Positions 25,243 to 35,253 of a stretch of 64,000 nucleotides of DNA are shown in pieces. The notes under the pieces are model-generated. The model had not been told where the DNA came from and ran no database searches. It saw only the letters and a program-made list of their open reading frames with translations. The stretch lies in contig OY760427.1 of assembly GCA_963663495.1 (NCBI GenBank), positions 1,736,001 through 1,800,000 of the forward strand. The letters run 5' to 3'. This DNA is from G963663495 sp963663495 (lineage in GTDB: Bacteria; Bacteroidota; Rhodothermia; Rhodothermales; Bin80). A program made the position numbers and the translations under genes. Position 1 is the stretch's first letter. Each line of letters opens with the position of its first letter.

Positions 25243-27111
25243 CTATGTGCTGCGCCGCTCAAGAATAAGCACTGCTAGCGGTGGAAGTGTCAGGACGAGG
25301 CTGAATGGCTGCCCGACGTACGGTACCGGGGTTGTTTCTGCCACTCCAAAATTACCCTTTCCAGTACCGCCATAGGTCAGGGCGTCGCTGTTGAGGCATT
25401 CGTGGTAGTATCCTTCCTCGGAGATTCCGATGCGATAATTATCGCGCAGGACGGGCGTCATGTTGAAAATGAAGGTCAAAGAGCGGTCGCCGTTGTGGCG
25501 CCGGTAAACTAGCACGCTGCTATCCACATTCTCCATTAGCCACGACCATCCATCATGGTCATCCCTCCACAATGCAGGGTGGCTCCGGTACAGGTGATTA
25601 AGGTCTGTGACCCAATGCTGGAGTCCGGCATGCAGCGGATCCCCGAGTACATCCCATTGGAGTGCAGTATCGTGGTTCCACTCGGCTTGCTGCCCGAATT
25701 CGCCTCCCATGAACAGCATTTTCTTGCCAGGATGGCCATAATGGTGTCCGTACAGAAGTCGCAGGTTGGCTGCCTTCTGCCACGAGTCGCCCGGCATCTT
25801 GCTCCAGAGAGATCCTTTACCATGGACTACTTCGTCGTGCGACAGGGGAAGGACGAAATGCTCCGAGAATGCATACATAAAAGAAAATGTCAGCCGGTGC
25901 TGTTCCCATTTTCTGTGCACGGGATCCTTAGACATGTACGCCAGGATGTCATGCATCCACCCCATATTCCACTTATACAGGAAACCAAGCCCTTCGTCGT
26001 ATGTGGGCGCTGATACGCCGCGGAAGGCCGTCGATTCTTCGGCGATGGTTAGGGCCGTGGGAAAATGAAGATAGATCGCTTCATTCGTTTGTTTGAGGAG
26101 GCTGATAGCTTCCAGATTCTCCACTCCTCCATACATGTTCGGAGTCCATTGATCGCGGGAGTAATTGCGGTACAGCATCGAGGCTACTGCATCAACGCGT
26201 AGTCCATCGATGTGGTATTTGTCCAGCCAGAATAAAGCGTTTGATATCAGAAAATTACGTACGCCCCCTTTGTTGTAGTCAAAGATGTAAGTGCCCCAGT
26301 CAGGATGTTGGCGCATTTGTATGTCGTCATATTCATATAACGTGCTGCCGTCAAAGAATACGAGCCCTTGGGGGTCGGTAGCAAAATGTGCAGGGACCCA
26401 GTCAATGATTACACCAATGCCGCGCTTATGGAGCGTATCAACAAGGAACATCATGTCCTGTGGAGCGCCGTAACGATACGTAGGGGCATAGTAGCCTGCC
26501 ACCTGGTAGCCCCACGAGCCGTAATACGGATGCTCCGCTACCGGCATGAGCTCAACATGCGTATACCCCATCCGCTCCACGTATTCAGCCAATCGAGTAG
26601 CCAGATCGCGGTAGTTCAGCGACTGTCCATGGTGATGGTGTTGCCAGGACCCCGGGTGAACTTCATAGACGGAGAGCGGACCATCCAGCGTCGCGGGACC
26701 CTTGCGTGAATCCATCCATGCCTGGTCTTGCCAAGAGTAGGAGAGGTCCGTGATGATAGAAGAAAGGCCTTCCAAGTCGCTGCCACGCTCGGCAGGTGGC
26801 TCCAGTGCGAACGCGTAGGGATCCGTCTTGTTGGCTTCGTAGCTACCGCGTCGGATGTGGAACTTGTAGCGATTTCCAGGTCGCCCCTCCGGGACCCAAA
26901 GCTCCCAAATCCCGCTACCGGTACGATGCATCGGGTGGGTTCGGGGACTCCAGCCATTAAAGTCTCCTATAATGCTCACTGCGTCGGCGTTCGGCGCCCA
27001 TACCGCGGCCCATACGCCATCCTGGTGCACATGCACGCCCAGCTTGCCGTAGCTTTTCGCGAAAGACCCCTGTCCCCAGAAGTACTGGTCCTGCTCAGTA
27101 AGCCAGCTCAT
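25243..27111 (-). CDS. glgB: 1,4-alpha-glucan branching enzyme
   Basis: It forms alpha-1,6 branches in glycogen. 622 residues, normal length. An N-terminal CBM48-type domain (GVWAAVWAPNADAVSIIGDF) is followed by a GH13 catalytic barrel with nucleophile Asp in DGLRVDAVASML, acid Glu in TIAEEST and the third acid in LPLSHDEVVHGKG. The start ATG overlaps the stop of the maltokinase remnant (ATGA), showing that glgE, mak and glgB formed one operon. The insertion of a tnpB element just upstream has separated it from the operon promoter, so present expression may depend on new sequences. Confidence 0.95.
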   Translation of the reverse strand: MSWLTEQDQYFWGQGSFAKSYGKLGVHVHQDGVWAAVWAPNADAVSIIGDFNGWSPRTHPMHRTGSGIWELWVPEGRPGNRYKFHIRRGSYEANKTDPYAFALEPPAERGSDLEGLSSIITDLSYSWQDQAWMDSRKGPATLDGPLSVYEVHPGSWQHHHHGQSLNYRDLATRLAEYVERMGYTHVELMPVAEHPYYGSWGYQVAGYYAPTYRYGAPQDMMFLVDTLHKRGIGVIIDWVPAHFATDPQGLVFFDGSTLYEYDDIQMRQHPDWGTYIFDYNKGGVRNFLISNALFWLDKYHIDGLRVDAVASMLYRNYSRDQWTPNMYGGVENLEAISLLKQTNEAIYLHFPTALTIAEESTAFRGVSAPTYDEGLGFLYKWNMGWMHDILAYMSKDPVHRKWEQHRLTFSFMYAFSEHFVLPLSHDEVVHGKGSLWSKMPGDSWQKAANLRLLYGHHYGHPGKKMLFMGGEFGQQAEWNHDTALQWDVLGDPLHAGLQHWVTDLNHLYRSHPALWRDDHDGWSWLMENVDSSVLVYRRHNGDRSLTFIFNMTPVLRDNYRIGISEEGYYHECLNSDALTYGGTGKGNFGVAETTPVPYVGQPFSLVLTLPPLAVLILERRST

Positions 27112-27250
27112 GCCGATTCTGGTCCGTGTACGAGAAGCCGGCGGAGCCCGTTTAGCGGGATGTGCGCTTGGCTTGGCCGGTATTGAAGCTCATAGCGCAC
27201 CTCGTAAGCAGCACGCATAACCCAATATACCCATAGGAGCGGTTCGCTTA

Positions 27251-28729
27251 GGGAGTTATATGGCTGAGTGCCACACGTTTTCGCAGGAATTACTTTTTGT
27301 GCTTTGGTGGTGCAGACAGGATGGCTTTCGCCAGCTTTTCATAATCGGTTCCCGCTTTTCACGAAAAGACTGCAATTATTTCAAATAACTCAACACGTGG
27401 GTACGCATGCCATATAATTGCCATATATTAGGGAGTTATATACCACAGTGCCATGCCCGAAACGGTTAGTGCATACCGCAATCTCACACAGGCTGTTGCC
27501 CGGAAGTCGGAGTAACGCCAAGCAACTTGCTGGATTAGCGGGTGCGTGTAGGTTTGTGTGGAATGCCATCCTCGCAGAGCAGAGCGAGGCGTACAAGAAA
27601 GCGAAAGAGGCTGAAGAGAAGCCGCCCTCGGTACGCTTCTTCTCGCTGGGGAAGCGGTTCACGGCGCTGCGCCGCACGGTCGAGTGGCTACCTGAATACT
27701 CCTTTGGTGTCGTTAGATACACATTGTCGTTAGATATACATTGAAATATCAAGCGGATGCATGGAAGGCATTCTTCAAGGAGGGTAAGAGAAGACCGAGA
27801 TTCCATTCCAGACGTGGTAGTACGCCTTCGTTCACGATCCCGGATAACGTAAGGGTTCGGGATGGCAAGCTGTATATCCCGAAAGTGGGATATATGGCGC
27901 TCCGCAGGCGGGGAGGCAACCCGTACCCTGATGGTATACCCGTCAAAGCCACGGTAAAGAAGAACGCCGGCAAATGGTATGCTGTCATCTGCTACAAGAT
28001 GGAGGCACCTGTAATAGAGGATACCGGCAGTGCTGTGGGCATTGACCGTAATTGCGGGCAGATCGCTATGGTCTCCACAGAGGGCGATACAAGCATTATC
28101 AGACAACCGGATACGAAGCGTCTTGATGCCAAGTTGAAGCGGCATCAGCGAAGACTGGCGAGACAGAAGAAAGGCTCCAACCGTCGTAACAGGCGGAAGC
28201 ATAGAATCGCCCGCATACAGCGCAAGCGTGCTAACATCCTCAAGAATGCGAACCACCAGGTAAGTCGCAGTATTGCCAAATGCTCCTCAACGGTGATACT
28301 GGAGGACCTAAAGATCAAAGCGATGACTCGTTCAGCTAAGGGGACGATGGAGAGCTTTGGCACAAACGTCAGACAGAAGTCTGGCCTCAACCGTGGAATA
28401 CTGCGAACAGGTTGGGGCCAGCTGGATCAGATGCTGGGCTATAAGTGCCGCAAGGTGATAAAGGTTACCGCTGCCTATACCAGTCAGCGGTGTTCTGTGT
28501 GTGGGCACACAGAAGCGAGTACCCGTAAGATAGGGAGCAGGAGCAAGTTCACGTGTATGTCCTGTGGACATGCGGATCATGCAGACCTGAATGCGGCTGC
28601 AAACATACTGGCCTCCGGGATTGGGGCTGCTGCACGGCGAGGGGCGTTCGGGTTACCGACCCCTATGACCCGTGAAATTGATACTAGTGCCTCACTGTGT
28701 ACAGTTGGTCACTCACGTATATAATTCCC
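27251..28729 (+). mobile_element. MITE-tnpB composite element A
   Basis: The left part (27251 to about 27422) matches the solo MITE. An 8-bp spacer ATATATTA follows, then a second GGGAGTTATATAC copy just before tnpB. The right end is GTATATAATTCCC at 28717-28729. Flanking 8-mers TTCGCTTA and TACGCAAA match at 5 of 8 positions, as expected if the target duplication has decayed or if flanking deletion occurred; the neighbouring mak gene has lost its centre. Confidence 0.75.
27453..28724 (+). pseudogene. tnpB: tnpB copy A, two frameshifts
   Basis: It follows the intact copy B closely. A 2-base loss near 27487 (CACACAGG for CACATACAGG) puts the first codons out of frame. A 17-bp tandem duplication near 27737 (TCGTTAGATACACATTG repeated) shifts the frame again and adds a stop. 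The long downstream frame from 27741 keeps the RuvC Asp (GIDRNCGQ), Glu (LEDLKIK), the two CxxC pairs and the last Asp (HADLNAAAN), and carries an extra IGSRS-type insertion between the zinc pairs. Copy E carries a duplication at the same place. Confidence 0.8.
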
Positions 28730-29221
28730 TACGCAAATGTGCTGTACCGGAGCCGCTGCAGCATTGCAAACTCAGATGCCGATCCCTCCCCGGGTCTTCG
28801 ATACAGCTTGACGAAGTAATGATCGCCTACCCGCGCGGCGAAGTTACTGCCATCGGTTTCCGTGAAGCGTACGCCGCGCGCATTACGGTGAATGGCGATC
28901 CAGACAAGAGCCTCTCAACAGATCGGGTTCTGTGAGGCGTCGGTAAAAGGGCGGCCGCCTATACGAAACAATGGAGTCTGGTCACTTCGGCATTCCATGG
29001 CGGCCATTGTAAAGCGCATAGGGCTGTCCACCGTGTGTGCCTTCAATACCACAAGATGCGGGCTACCTGTGGTGCGTCCCAAGGGTTTAACAGCAGCTAC
29101 CCGAATATCCCTGATCGCATCTTTCGGGTAGCCACACCAGCGCTGGCGAGCAAGCCAGCCCCCGAAAAGGCAGCCTGCGTCGGAGTGGTCAGGAACCGAG
29201 TAAGGTCGCATGGCAAGCGTA

Positions 29222-31171
29222 TCAGGCATAGTAATCAAAGTCGGCTTCCGTAACCGTGCGACTCAGCACACGGTAGATGCGAACGGGCATGATGTTGGGA
29301 TCCAGGCGTACGAAGTGGACGGTACCGGCTGGAAAATACCGCTCGCCGCCGACGAGGTCGTGGAGTTGAAAGCCTTCCGGCAACGCAGTGGCAGCAAGGT
29401 CAACCGTGCACTCCTGAATCTGCCGTGGATCCAGGTTTACCACGCAAATGATGATATTTTCGCTCTCGGCTTTGATGTAGGCGACGATTTGGGGATTGGT
29501 GGTAGGCAAGAACTGAAGAGATCGGTTGCCGTGCAGTGCAGGGTTCTCTTTGCGGATACGGTTTATGCGTCGAAAAAAGGGTTGGAGCGATGTTGGATCA
29601 TCCCAGTTCCAGATACGCACTTCGTACTTCTCGTTGTCCGCATACTCTTCCCTGTCCGGATGCTGGCGGTGTACTACATGTTCATAGGGTGGTCCGTATA
29701 CTCCATAGACGGATGACAGGGTGGCGGCAAGCGCGAAGCGTACCAGATGGGCAGCGCGGCCGCCGTGGGCCAAATAGTCGTGAAGGATATCTGGAGTATT
29801 GGGCCAGAGGTTAGGACGAAAATATTCTGCCAGCTCAGACTTGGTCAGTTCTTCGAAGTAGGACTCCAACTCTGCCTTGCTGTTGCGCCATGTGAAGTAT
29901 GTGTAGGAATTGTTGAATCCGAGCGTCGCGAGATGCGCCATGATCTTGGGCCTGCTGAACGCCTCGGCCAAGAATATAAGATGCGGATGCTCCTTGTAGA
30001 GAGCGTCAAGACTCCACTTCCAGAACGCAAACGGCTTCGTATGCGGATTGTCCACCCGAAAGATGTGGACGCCACGCTCAATCCAGAACTCAAAGATGCT
30101 CTTCAACTCCTCCCATAGGGCGGGGAAGTCCGCGCATGTAAAGTCAAAGGGGTAGACATCCTGATATTTTTTTGGAGGATTCTCCGCGTAGCGGATGGAC
30201 CCGTCCGCACGTTTGCGAAACCACTCGGGGTGGTCTGTTACATACGGATGATCGGGTGAACATTGAAACGCGATGTCAAGTGCTACGGCGAGGCCCAGCT
30301 CGTTAGCCCGCTTGATGAATCGATTGAAGGCTTCAAGGCCGCCCAGCGCGCTGCTTACACTCTTGTGGCCGCCTTCACCGCTGCCAATTGCCCACGGGCT
30401 ACCGGGTTCTCCAGCCTCGGCTGCAGGACTGTTGTCTTTGCCTTTCCGGAATGTGGTGCCAATGGGATGGACTGGAGGCAGGTACACCACGTCAAAGCCC
30501 ATCTTTCGGATGCCTCCCAGTCGTGCTGCGGCATCGTCGAGTGTTCCATGTCCAATGGCCCCGCTGGATCGGGGAAAAAATTCGTACCAGGCGGCAAAGG
30601 TGGCGAGCTTCCGATCAACAACCAAAAGTCGGTCGTCACTCCAGGCCGCGCCAGTCTTAGGGTCATGGCGCCGGTATAGTGCAAGTAGTTCCTCCTCAAA
30701 CGCAGGCTCTGTATGACCGCTCTCCAAAGCCTTCGCGGCCTTGTGCAGCGCACTGCGGTCTGCCCCAGTGGCAAGCTCTGCCACCTCGGCAATCAAATCA
30801 GCCCCGGTGCGGAGTTCGACTAGGATTTCCGGTTCCGCAGCACCGCCTTTGACCCTCCGGGCGAACTCTTCCTGCCATGTTCCGAACCGATCAATCCAGG
30901 CGCAGGCGCGGTACGTGTAGCATCCGATGCTAGGCGGCGTAAAGCAGCCAGTGTATTCGTCGTTGTATCGTAGTGTAAGCGGGAACACCCCGGAATTTTC
31001 GTCCATTAGGACTAAATGGCATTCTGCGCGTAGCATGTCGTGGCCGTCTACGATGGCACCCACCGTCACGCTTACCGATTGACCGACGGATCGCCGGATA
31101 GGCCAGCGTCCGCCGTTTACCTGTGGCTCCACATAGGTAATGACAACGCGTGACCACAGTTTTTCGTTCAT
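29222..31171 (-). CDS. glgE: Alpha-1,4-glucan:maltose-1-phosphate maltosyltransferase
   Basis: It elongates alpha-1,4-glucans using maltose-1-phosphate. 649 residues, normal length. The N-terminal beta-sandwich domain (residues 1-120) precedes a GH13_3 barrel with the nucleophile in IFRVDNPHTKPFAFW, the acid in LIFLAEAFSRP and typical ALDIAFQCSPDHPYV and FRKRADGSIRYAENPPKKYQD blocks. Its TGA overlaps the start of mak by eight bases. It is divergent from glgX across a 309-bp spacer. Its substrate-supplying kinase is broken in this window, so activity would need another maltose-1-phosphate source. Confidence 0.93.
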   Translation of the reverse strand: MNEKLWSRVVITYVEPQVNGGRWPIRRSVGQSVSVTVGAIVDGHDMLRAECHLVLMDENSGVFPLTLRYNDEYTGCFTPPSIGCYTYRACAWIDRFGTWQEEFARRVKGGAAEPEILVELRTGADLIAEVAELATGADRSALHKAAKALESGHTEPAFEEELLALYRRHDPKTGAAWSDDRLLVVDRKLATFAAWYEFFPRSSGAIGHGTLDDAAARLGGIRKMGFDVVYLPPVHPIGTTFRKGKDNSPAAEAGEPGSPWAIGSGEGGHKSVSSALGGLEAFNRFIKRANELGLAVALDIAFQCSPDHPYVTDHPEWFRKRADGSIRYAENPPKKYQDVYPFDFTCADFPALWEELKSIFEFWIERGVHIFRVDNPHTKPFAFWKWSLDALYKEHPHLIFLAEAFSRPKIMAHLATLGFNNSYTYFTWRNSKAELESYFEELTKSELAEYFRPNLWPNTPDILHDYLAHGGRAAHLVRFALAATLSSVYGVYGPPYEHVVHRQHPDREEYADNEKYEVRIWNWDDPTSLQPFFRRINRIRKENPALHGNRSLQFLPTTNPQIVAYIKAESENIIICVVNLDPRQIQECTVDLAATALPEGFQLHDLVGGERYFPAGTVHFVRLDPNIMPVRIYRVLSRTVTEADFDYYA

Positions 31172-31480
31172 GAATGCTTACGTGCGATTGTTGAGCAGAC
31201 GCTTGAAGCGATCAAAGGTACGGTATCGTAGTGCCGGCTGCCATATGGCAGGTGCCGGCGCAGCGAGCACCATGCCGGGCCTTATTACCTGCCGTGTGAC
31301 CGCGTCCATGGAGAACGTAACGGCAAGGTCCGGTAGCCTGTCATTCCGCTATGCGGGAAGGAACTATACGTGCAAACCGGAAAACGCTTATAATGGCGCT
31401 CTCCAAGAATCGTACATGTATTCCTGGTGGAAGCAGGTAATTGGGCAGGGCTAACGCACGGACTCATGCTATGCGCGGTA
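31172..31480. promoter_or_regulatory. Divergent glgE/glgX control region
   Basis: A 309-bp spacer between two divergent glycogen genes. A TTATAAT hexamer-like box sits at about 31388-31394, 87 bp before the glgX start, with no clear -35 element at 17 bp. The short open frames here are not convincing. Likely promoters for both directions; the exact sites are inference. Confidence 0.35.
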
Positions 31481-33607
31481 ATGACAGCTGGAGATAGACG
31501 GACTGCGGAGGCGGGGCACCCTACCCCGCTCGGTGCCATATGGGACGGTAAGGGGGTTAACTTTGCCCTTTATAGTTACCATGCCAAGAGTGTAGAGCTT
31601 TTCCTGGCAGGGGTGGGCACCGTAGAACTAACGCATCGCACAGGGCCCGTCTGGCACGGCTATGTGCCCGATCTGGCGCCCGGGCAGTTGTATGGTTACC
31701 GAGTGTATGGCCCTTACAATCCGATAGAGGGGCACAGATTCAATCCGCACAAAATCTTGCTTGACCCGTATGCACGCGCCATAGGCCGCCCTTTAACCTG
31801 GGATGACAGCCTGTTTGGCTATGTGCCGGGGCATCCAGAGGGCGACCTGTCCTTCAATAACGCAGACAGCGCCGACTATGCCCCACTTGCGGCTGTAACG
31901 GCCCCCGCCGGGGCCGCCGGAGATCGGCCGGGTACACCATGGAACGAAACCGTTATTTACGAGACGCATGTCAAGGGGATAAGCCGTCTGCATCCGGAGG
32001 TGCCTGAAGAACTACGCGGAACGTACGCAGGGCTGGCGTCCGAACCGGTGATTGACCACCTGAAGGGCCTCGGAGTGACGACAGTAGAGCTGCTTCCCAT
32101 CCACGCGTCGGTTCAGGACAGGCATCTGGTCAATGCCGGGCTTGCGCAGTATTGGGGGTACAACACACTCGGTTACTTCGCGCCCGAACCCCGCTATGCG
32201 GCTGGCGACCCAGTGGAGGAGTTTCGCCAAATGGTGGACCAGCTGCACGCGGCAGGACTGGAGGTAATCCTGGATGTCGTGTACAATCATTCCGGGGAGG
32301 GGGATCAGCACGGCCCAACTCTGTCATTGCGCGGTATAGATAATGTTGCCTATTACCGTCAACGTCCCGACAACCGCCGCTACTATATGGATTACACGGG
32401 TTGCGGGAACACCCTTGATATCGGTAACCCTTTTGTGGTGCAGCTGATTATGGATAGCCTTCGTCACTGGGTTCAGGAAATGCATGTGGACGGTTTTCGC
32501 ATTGATCTGGCTGCTGCGCTAGGACGTACGCGGTACGATGTGGACATGAAGGCCCCGTTATTTCAGGCCATCCAGCAGGACCCGGTCCTGTCAGCATGCA
32601 AGCTTATTGCAGAGCCATGGGACTTGGGTCCAAGTGGTTACCGTTTGGGGGAATTTCCGTGGCACTGGGCAGAATGGAACGATAAGTATCGGGATGCGGT
32701 GCGGCGCTTCTGGCGCGGTGACCCCGGGATGGCCGGTGAGTTCGTCACTAGACTCGCCGGCTCCAGCGACCTCTTCGCACTCTCTGGACGTCGTCCGTCC
32801 GCTTCCGTCAACTTTGTCACGGCCCATGACGGGTTTACGCTCCGTGACCTGGTGACGTACCGTAACAAGCGCAACAATGCCAACCTTGAGGACAACAAAG
32901 ACGGGAGCAATAATTCGTACAGCTCTAACTGCGGAGTGGAGGGACCATCGCATTCCCCGAAGGTGGCTGCCCTCCGTCTCACGCGGCGCCAAAGCATGTT
33001 TACCACCCTCATGGTGTCGTTAGGAGTACCCATGATCCATGGGGGCGATGAACTCTCGCGCACTCAACGTGGCAACAACAACGCTTACTGCCAGGACAAT
33101 GATGTCAGCTGGTACTCCTGGGACCTTGATGAGGAAGGGGAAGCGTTCCTGGCATTCGTGCGGCGGTTGGTACGACTGCGCCGCGAGAATCCGATTCTGC
33201 AGCGCACGGTACATTTGTCCGGAGAGGCGGACAGTTCCGGCATCCGCGATGCGGTTTGGCGTCATGCGTCTGGAAGGGAGATGAGGGCGACGGACTGGTC
33301 GCGTATCAAGTCATTCGGGCTGTTGCTGTCTATGGAGGGTGATCGCCTGTTGGTGCTGTGCAACGCGTCCAAGCGCTACGTGACGTTTTCTTTGCCTCCT
33401 GATGTGTCCTGGAAGGATGAGCTGGGAACGACGGGAAACATGTATCGGATTGAGTATCGGTTGGGTGCGGGTGCCATGGCCGTGCTGTCGGCAAGAGTGC
33501 GCGGGGCTCCGTCTAAGGCGGTGGCTGACCGGGCTGGCGTGCGCGGCCTCTGGTACCAGCTGAAGCGCGCAATCACCATGAATCGCCCCGCTCGCCGGGA
33601 ATCTTAG
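31481..33607 (+). CDS. glgX: Glycogen debranching enzyme (GlgX/isoamylase type)
   Basis: It hydrolyses alpha-1,6 branches of glycogen or limit dextrins. About 708 residues from the ATG at 31481 (MTAGDRRTAEAGHPTPLGA); the frame is open from 31427 and an alternative ATG lies at 31466. An N-terminal CBM48 (GVNFALYSYHAKSVELFL) precedes a GH13_11 barrel: EVILDVVYNHSGEGD, nucleophile in DGFRIDLAAALGR, acid in LIAEPWDLGP, and VTAHDGFTLRDLVTYRNKRN. The GNTLDIGNP and EGPSHS stretches fit the family. It is transcribed away from glgE. Confidence 0.93.
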   Translation: MTAGDRRTAEAGHPTPLGAIWDGKGVNFALYSYHAKSVELFLAGVGTVELTHRTGPVWHGYVPDLAPGQLYGYRVYGPYNPIEGHRFNPHKILLDPYARAIGRPLTWDDSLFGYVPGHPEGDLSFNNADSADYAPLAAVTAPAGAAGDRPGTPWNETVIYETHVKGISRLHPEVPEELRGTYAGLASEPVIDHLKGLGVTTVELLPIHASVQDRHLVNAGLAQYWGYNTLGYFAPEPRYAAGDPVEEFRQMVDQLHAAGLEVILDVVYNHSGEGDQHGPTLSLRGIDNVAYYRQRPDNRRYYMDYTGCGNTLDIGNPFVVQLIMDSLRHWVQEMHVDGFRIDLAAALGRTRYDVDMKAPLFQAIQQDPVLSACKLIAEPWDLGPSGYRLGEFPWHWAEWNDKYRDAVRRFWRGDPGMAGEFVTRLAGSSDLFALSGRRPSASVNFVTAHDGFTLRDLVTYRNKRNNANLEDNKDGSNNSYSSNCGVEGPSHSPKVAALRLTRRQSMFTTLMVSLGVPMIHGGDELSRTQRGNNNAYCQDNDVSWYSWDLDEEGEAFLAFVRRLVRLRRENPILQRTVHLSGEADSSGIRDAVWRHASGREMRATDWSRIKSFGLLLSMEGDRLLVLCNASKRYVTFSLPPDVSWKDELGTTGNMYRIEYRLGAGAMAVLSARVRGAPSKAVADRAGVRGLWYQLKRAITMNRPARRES

Positions 33608-33795
33608 AACCAGCGAAGTAGAGATGCGATACATTAGGTACGCGAAAGGGTTTGTAAATCAATGGGTTGCCTGTGCCGGGGCGCGCAGATCCCTGAGGCT
33701 GCCGCCCGGGCCGCGTTCGGTTTTCTGGAAAGGCCTGATTATGTCAGTACGGGACTTCGTTTGGCGCGTGGGCCAATGCGAGAGCAGTCATTTTG

Positions 33796-35253
33796 GGGCA
33801 TTATATACGTGAGTGACCAACTGTACACAGTGAGGCACTAGTATCAATTTCACGGGTCATAGGGGTCGGTAACCCGAACGCCCCTCGCCGTGCAGAAGCC
33901 CCAATCCCGGAGGCCAGTATGTTTGCAGCCGCATTCAGGTCTGCATGATCCGCATGTCCACAGGACATACACGTGAATTTGCTCCGCGTCTTACGGTTAC
34001 TCGCTTCTGTGTGCCCACACACAGAACACCGCTGACTGGTATAGGCAGCGGTAACCTTTATCACCTTGCAGCACTTATAGCTCAGCACCTGATCCAGCTG
34101 GCCCCAACCTGTTCGCAGTATTCCACGGTTGAGGCCAGACTTCTGTCTGACGTTTGTGCTAAAGCTCTCCATCGTCCCCTTAGCTGAACGTGTCATCGCT
34201 TTGATCTTTAGGTCCTCCAGTATCACCGTTGAGGAGCAATTGGCAATACTGCGACTTACCTGGTGGTTCGCATTCTTGAGGATGTTAGCACGCTTGCGCT
34301 GTATGCGGGCGATTCTATGCTTCCGCCTGTTACGACGGTTGGAGCCTTTCTTCTGTCTCGCCAGTCTTCGCTGATGCTGCTTCAACGTGGCATCAAGACG
34401 CTTGGTATCCGGCTGTCTGATAATGCTTGTATCGCCCTCTGTGGAGACCATAGCGATCTGCCCGCAATTACGGTCAATGCCTACAGCACCGCCGGTATCC
34501 TCTATTACAGGTGCCTCCATCTTGTAGCAGATGACAGCATACCCTTTGCCGGCGTTCTTCTTTACCGTGGCTTTGACGGGTATACCATCAGGGTACGGGT
34601 TGCCTCCCCGCCTGCGGAGCGCTATATATCCCACTTTCGGGATATACAGCTTGCCATCCCGAACCCTTACGTTATCCGGGATCGTGAACGAAGGCGTACT
34701 ACCACGTCTGGAATGGAATCTCGGTCTTCTCTTACCCTCCTTGAAGGATGCCTTCCATGCATCCGCCTGATATTTCAATGTGTATCTAACGACACCAAAG
34801 GAGTATTCAGGTAGCCAATCGACCGTGCGGCGCAGCGCCGTGAACCGCTTCCCCAGCGAGAAGAAGCTTACCGAGGGCGGCTTCTCTCCAGCCTCTTTCG
34901 CATTCTTGTACGCCTCGCTCTGCTCTGCGAGGATGGCATTCCACACAAACCTACACGCACCCGCTAATCCAGCAAGGTGCTTGGCGTTATTCCGACTTCC
35001 GTGCAATAGCCTGAACGTGATATTGCGGTATGCACTAACCGCTTCGGGCATGGCACTGTGGTATATAACTCCCTGATAGATGGCAATTATATAGCATGAA
35101 TACCCACGTGTTGAGTTATTTGAAATAATTGCAGTTTGTTCGTGAAAAGCGGGAACCGATTATGAACAACTGGCGAAAGCCATCCTGTCTGCACCACCCA
35201 AGCACAAAAAGTAACTCCTGCGAAAACGCGTGGCGCTCAGCCACATAACTCCC
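33796..35253 (-). mobile_element. MITE-tnpB composite element B (intact tnpB)
   Basis: Orientation is reversed: the MITE part ends at 35253 (GGGAGTTATGTGGCTGAGC on the minus strand) and the tnpB end is at 33796 (GGGCATTATATACGTGAG). Flanking 8-mers TCATTTTG and TTTTTTTG agree at 6 of 8 positions. It sits between glgX and the cytochrome gene and seems to break no gene I can identify. Confidence 0.75.
33801..35051 (-). CDS. tnpB: TnpB, RNA-guided nuclease family; the only intact copy here
   Basis: 416 residues. TnpB proteins are compact RuvC nucleases guided by an RNA made from the element's 3' end. The RuvC triad is complete: D193 (GIDRNCGQ), E279 (ILEDLKIK) and D371 (HADLNAAAN). A zinc ribbon is formed by C342/C345 and C361/C364. 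The N-terminal GACRFVWNAILAEQSEAY block is the family helix-turn-helix region. The ATG follows the inner inverted-repeat copy by about ten bases. The stop codon TAA lies inside the right terminal repeat, so any guide-RNA scaffold must overlap the coding 3' end. No tnpA is nearby. Confidence 0.88.
   Translation of the reverse strand: MPEAVSAYRNITFRLLHGSRNNAKHLAGLAGACRFVWNAILAEQSEAYKNAKEAGEKPPSVSFFSLGKRFTALRRTVDWLPEYSFGVVRYTLKYQADAWKASFKEGKRRPRFHSRRGSTPSFTIPDNVRVRDGKLYIPKVGYIALRRRGGNPYPDGIPVKATVKKNAGKGYAVICYKMEAPVIEDTGGAVGIDRNCGQIAMVSTEGDTSIIRQPDTKRLDATLKQHQRRLARQKKGSNRRNRRKHRIARIQRKRANILKNANHQVSRSIANCSSTVILEDLKIKAMTRSAKGTMESFSTNVRQKSGLNRGILRTGWGQLDQVLSYKCCKVIKVTAAYTSQRCSVCGHTEASNRKTRSKFTCMSCGHADHADLNAAANILASGIGASARRGAFGLPTPMTREIDTSASLCTVGHSRI

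Larger units (their letters stand above)
27109..29229 (-). pseudogene. mak: Maltokinase remnant, split and internally deleted by a tnpB element
   Basis: Maltokinase makes the maltose-1-phosphate used by GlgE. Three pieces remain on the minus strand. 29229-28925: the N-terminal cap (MPDTLAMRP then WLARQRWCGYPKD, like the family's QRWFGGK), starting eight bases inside the glgE end. After a frameshift near 28925, to about 28738: WIAIHRNARG and the kinase N-lobe strand DHYFVKLYRRPGEGSASEF. 27240-27109: the C-terminus MRAAYEVRYELQYRPSQAHI, with a TGA overlapping the glgB start. The tnpB element at 27251-28729 sits between pieces two and three. About 45 C-terminal residues and 165 N-terminal residues remain of a protein usually near 450, so the centre, with the kinase active site, is gone. 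Confidence 0.75.

Noticed and set aside
27390..28256. A 288-codon minus-strand frame recurring in tnpB elements (also 55236-56102)
   Set aside because: It lies antisense to tnpB and recurs only with it; the plus frame has RuvC and zinc motifs.
33624..33812. A 62-codon frame between glgX and tnpB element B
   Set aside because: No family resemblance, and it ends inside the element's terminal repeat.
33801..35051. IS200/IS605 element with tnpA
   Set aside because: No Y1 transposase gene lies next to any tnpB copy, and the ends are terminal inverted repeats with target duplications.
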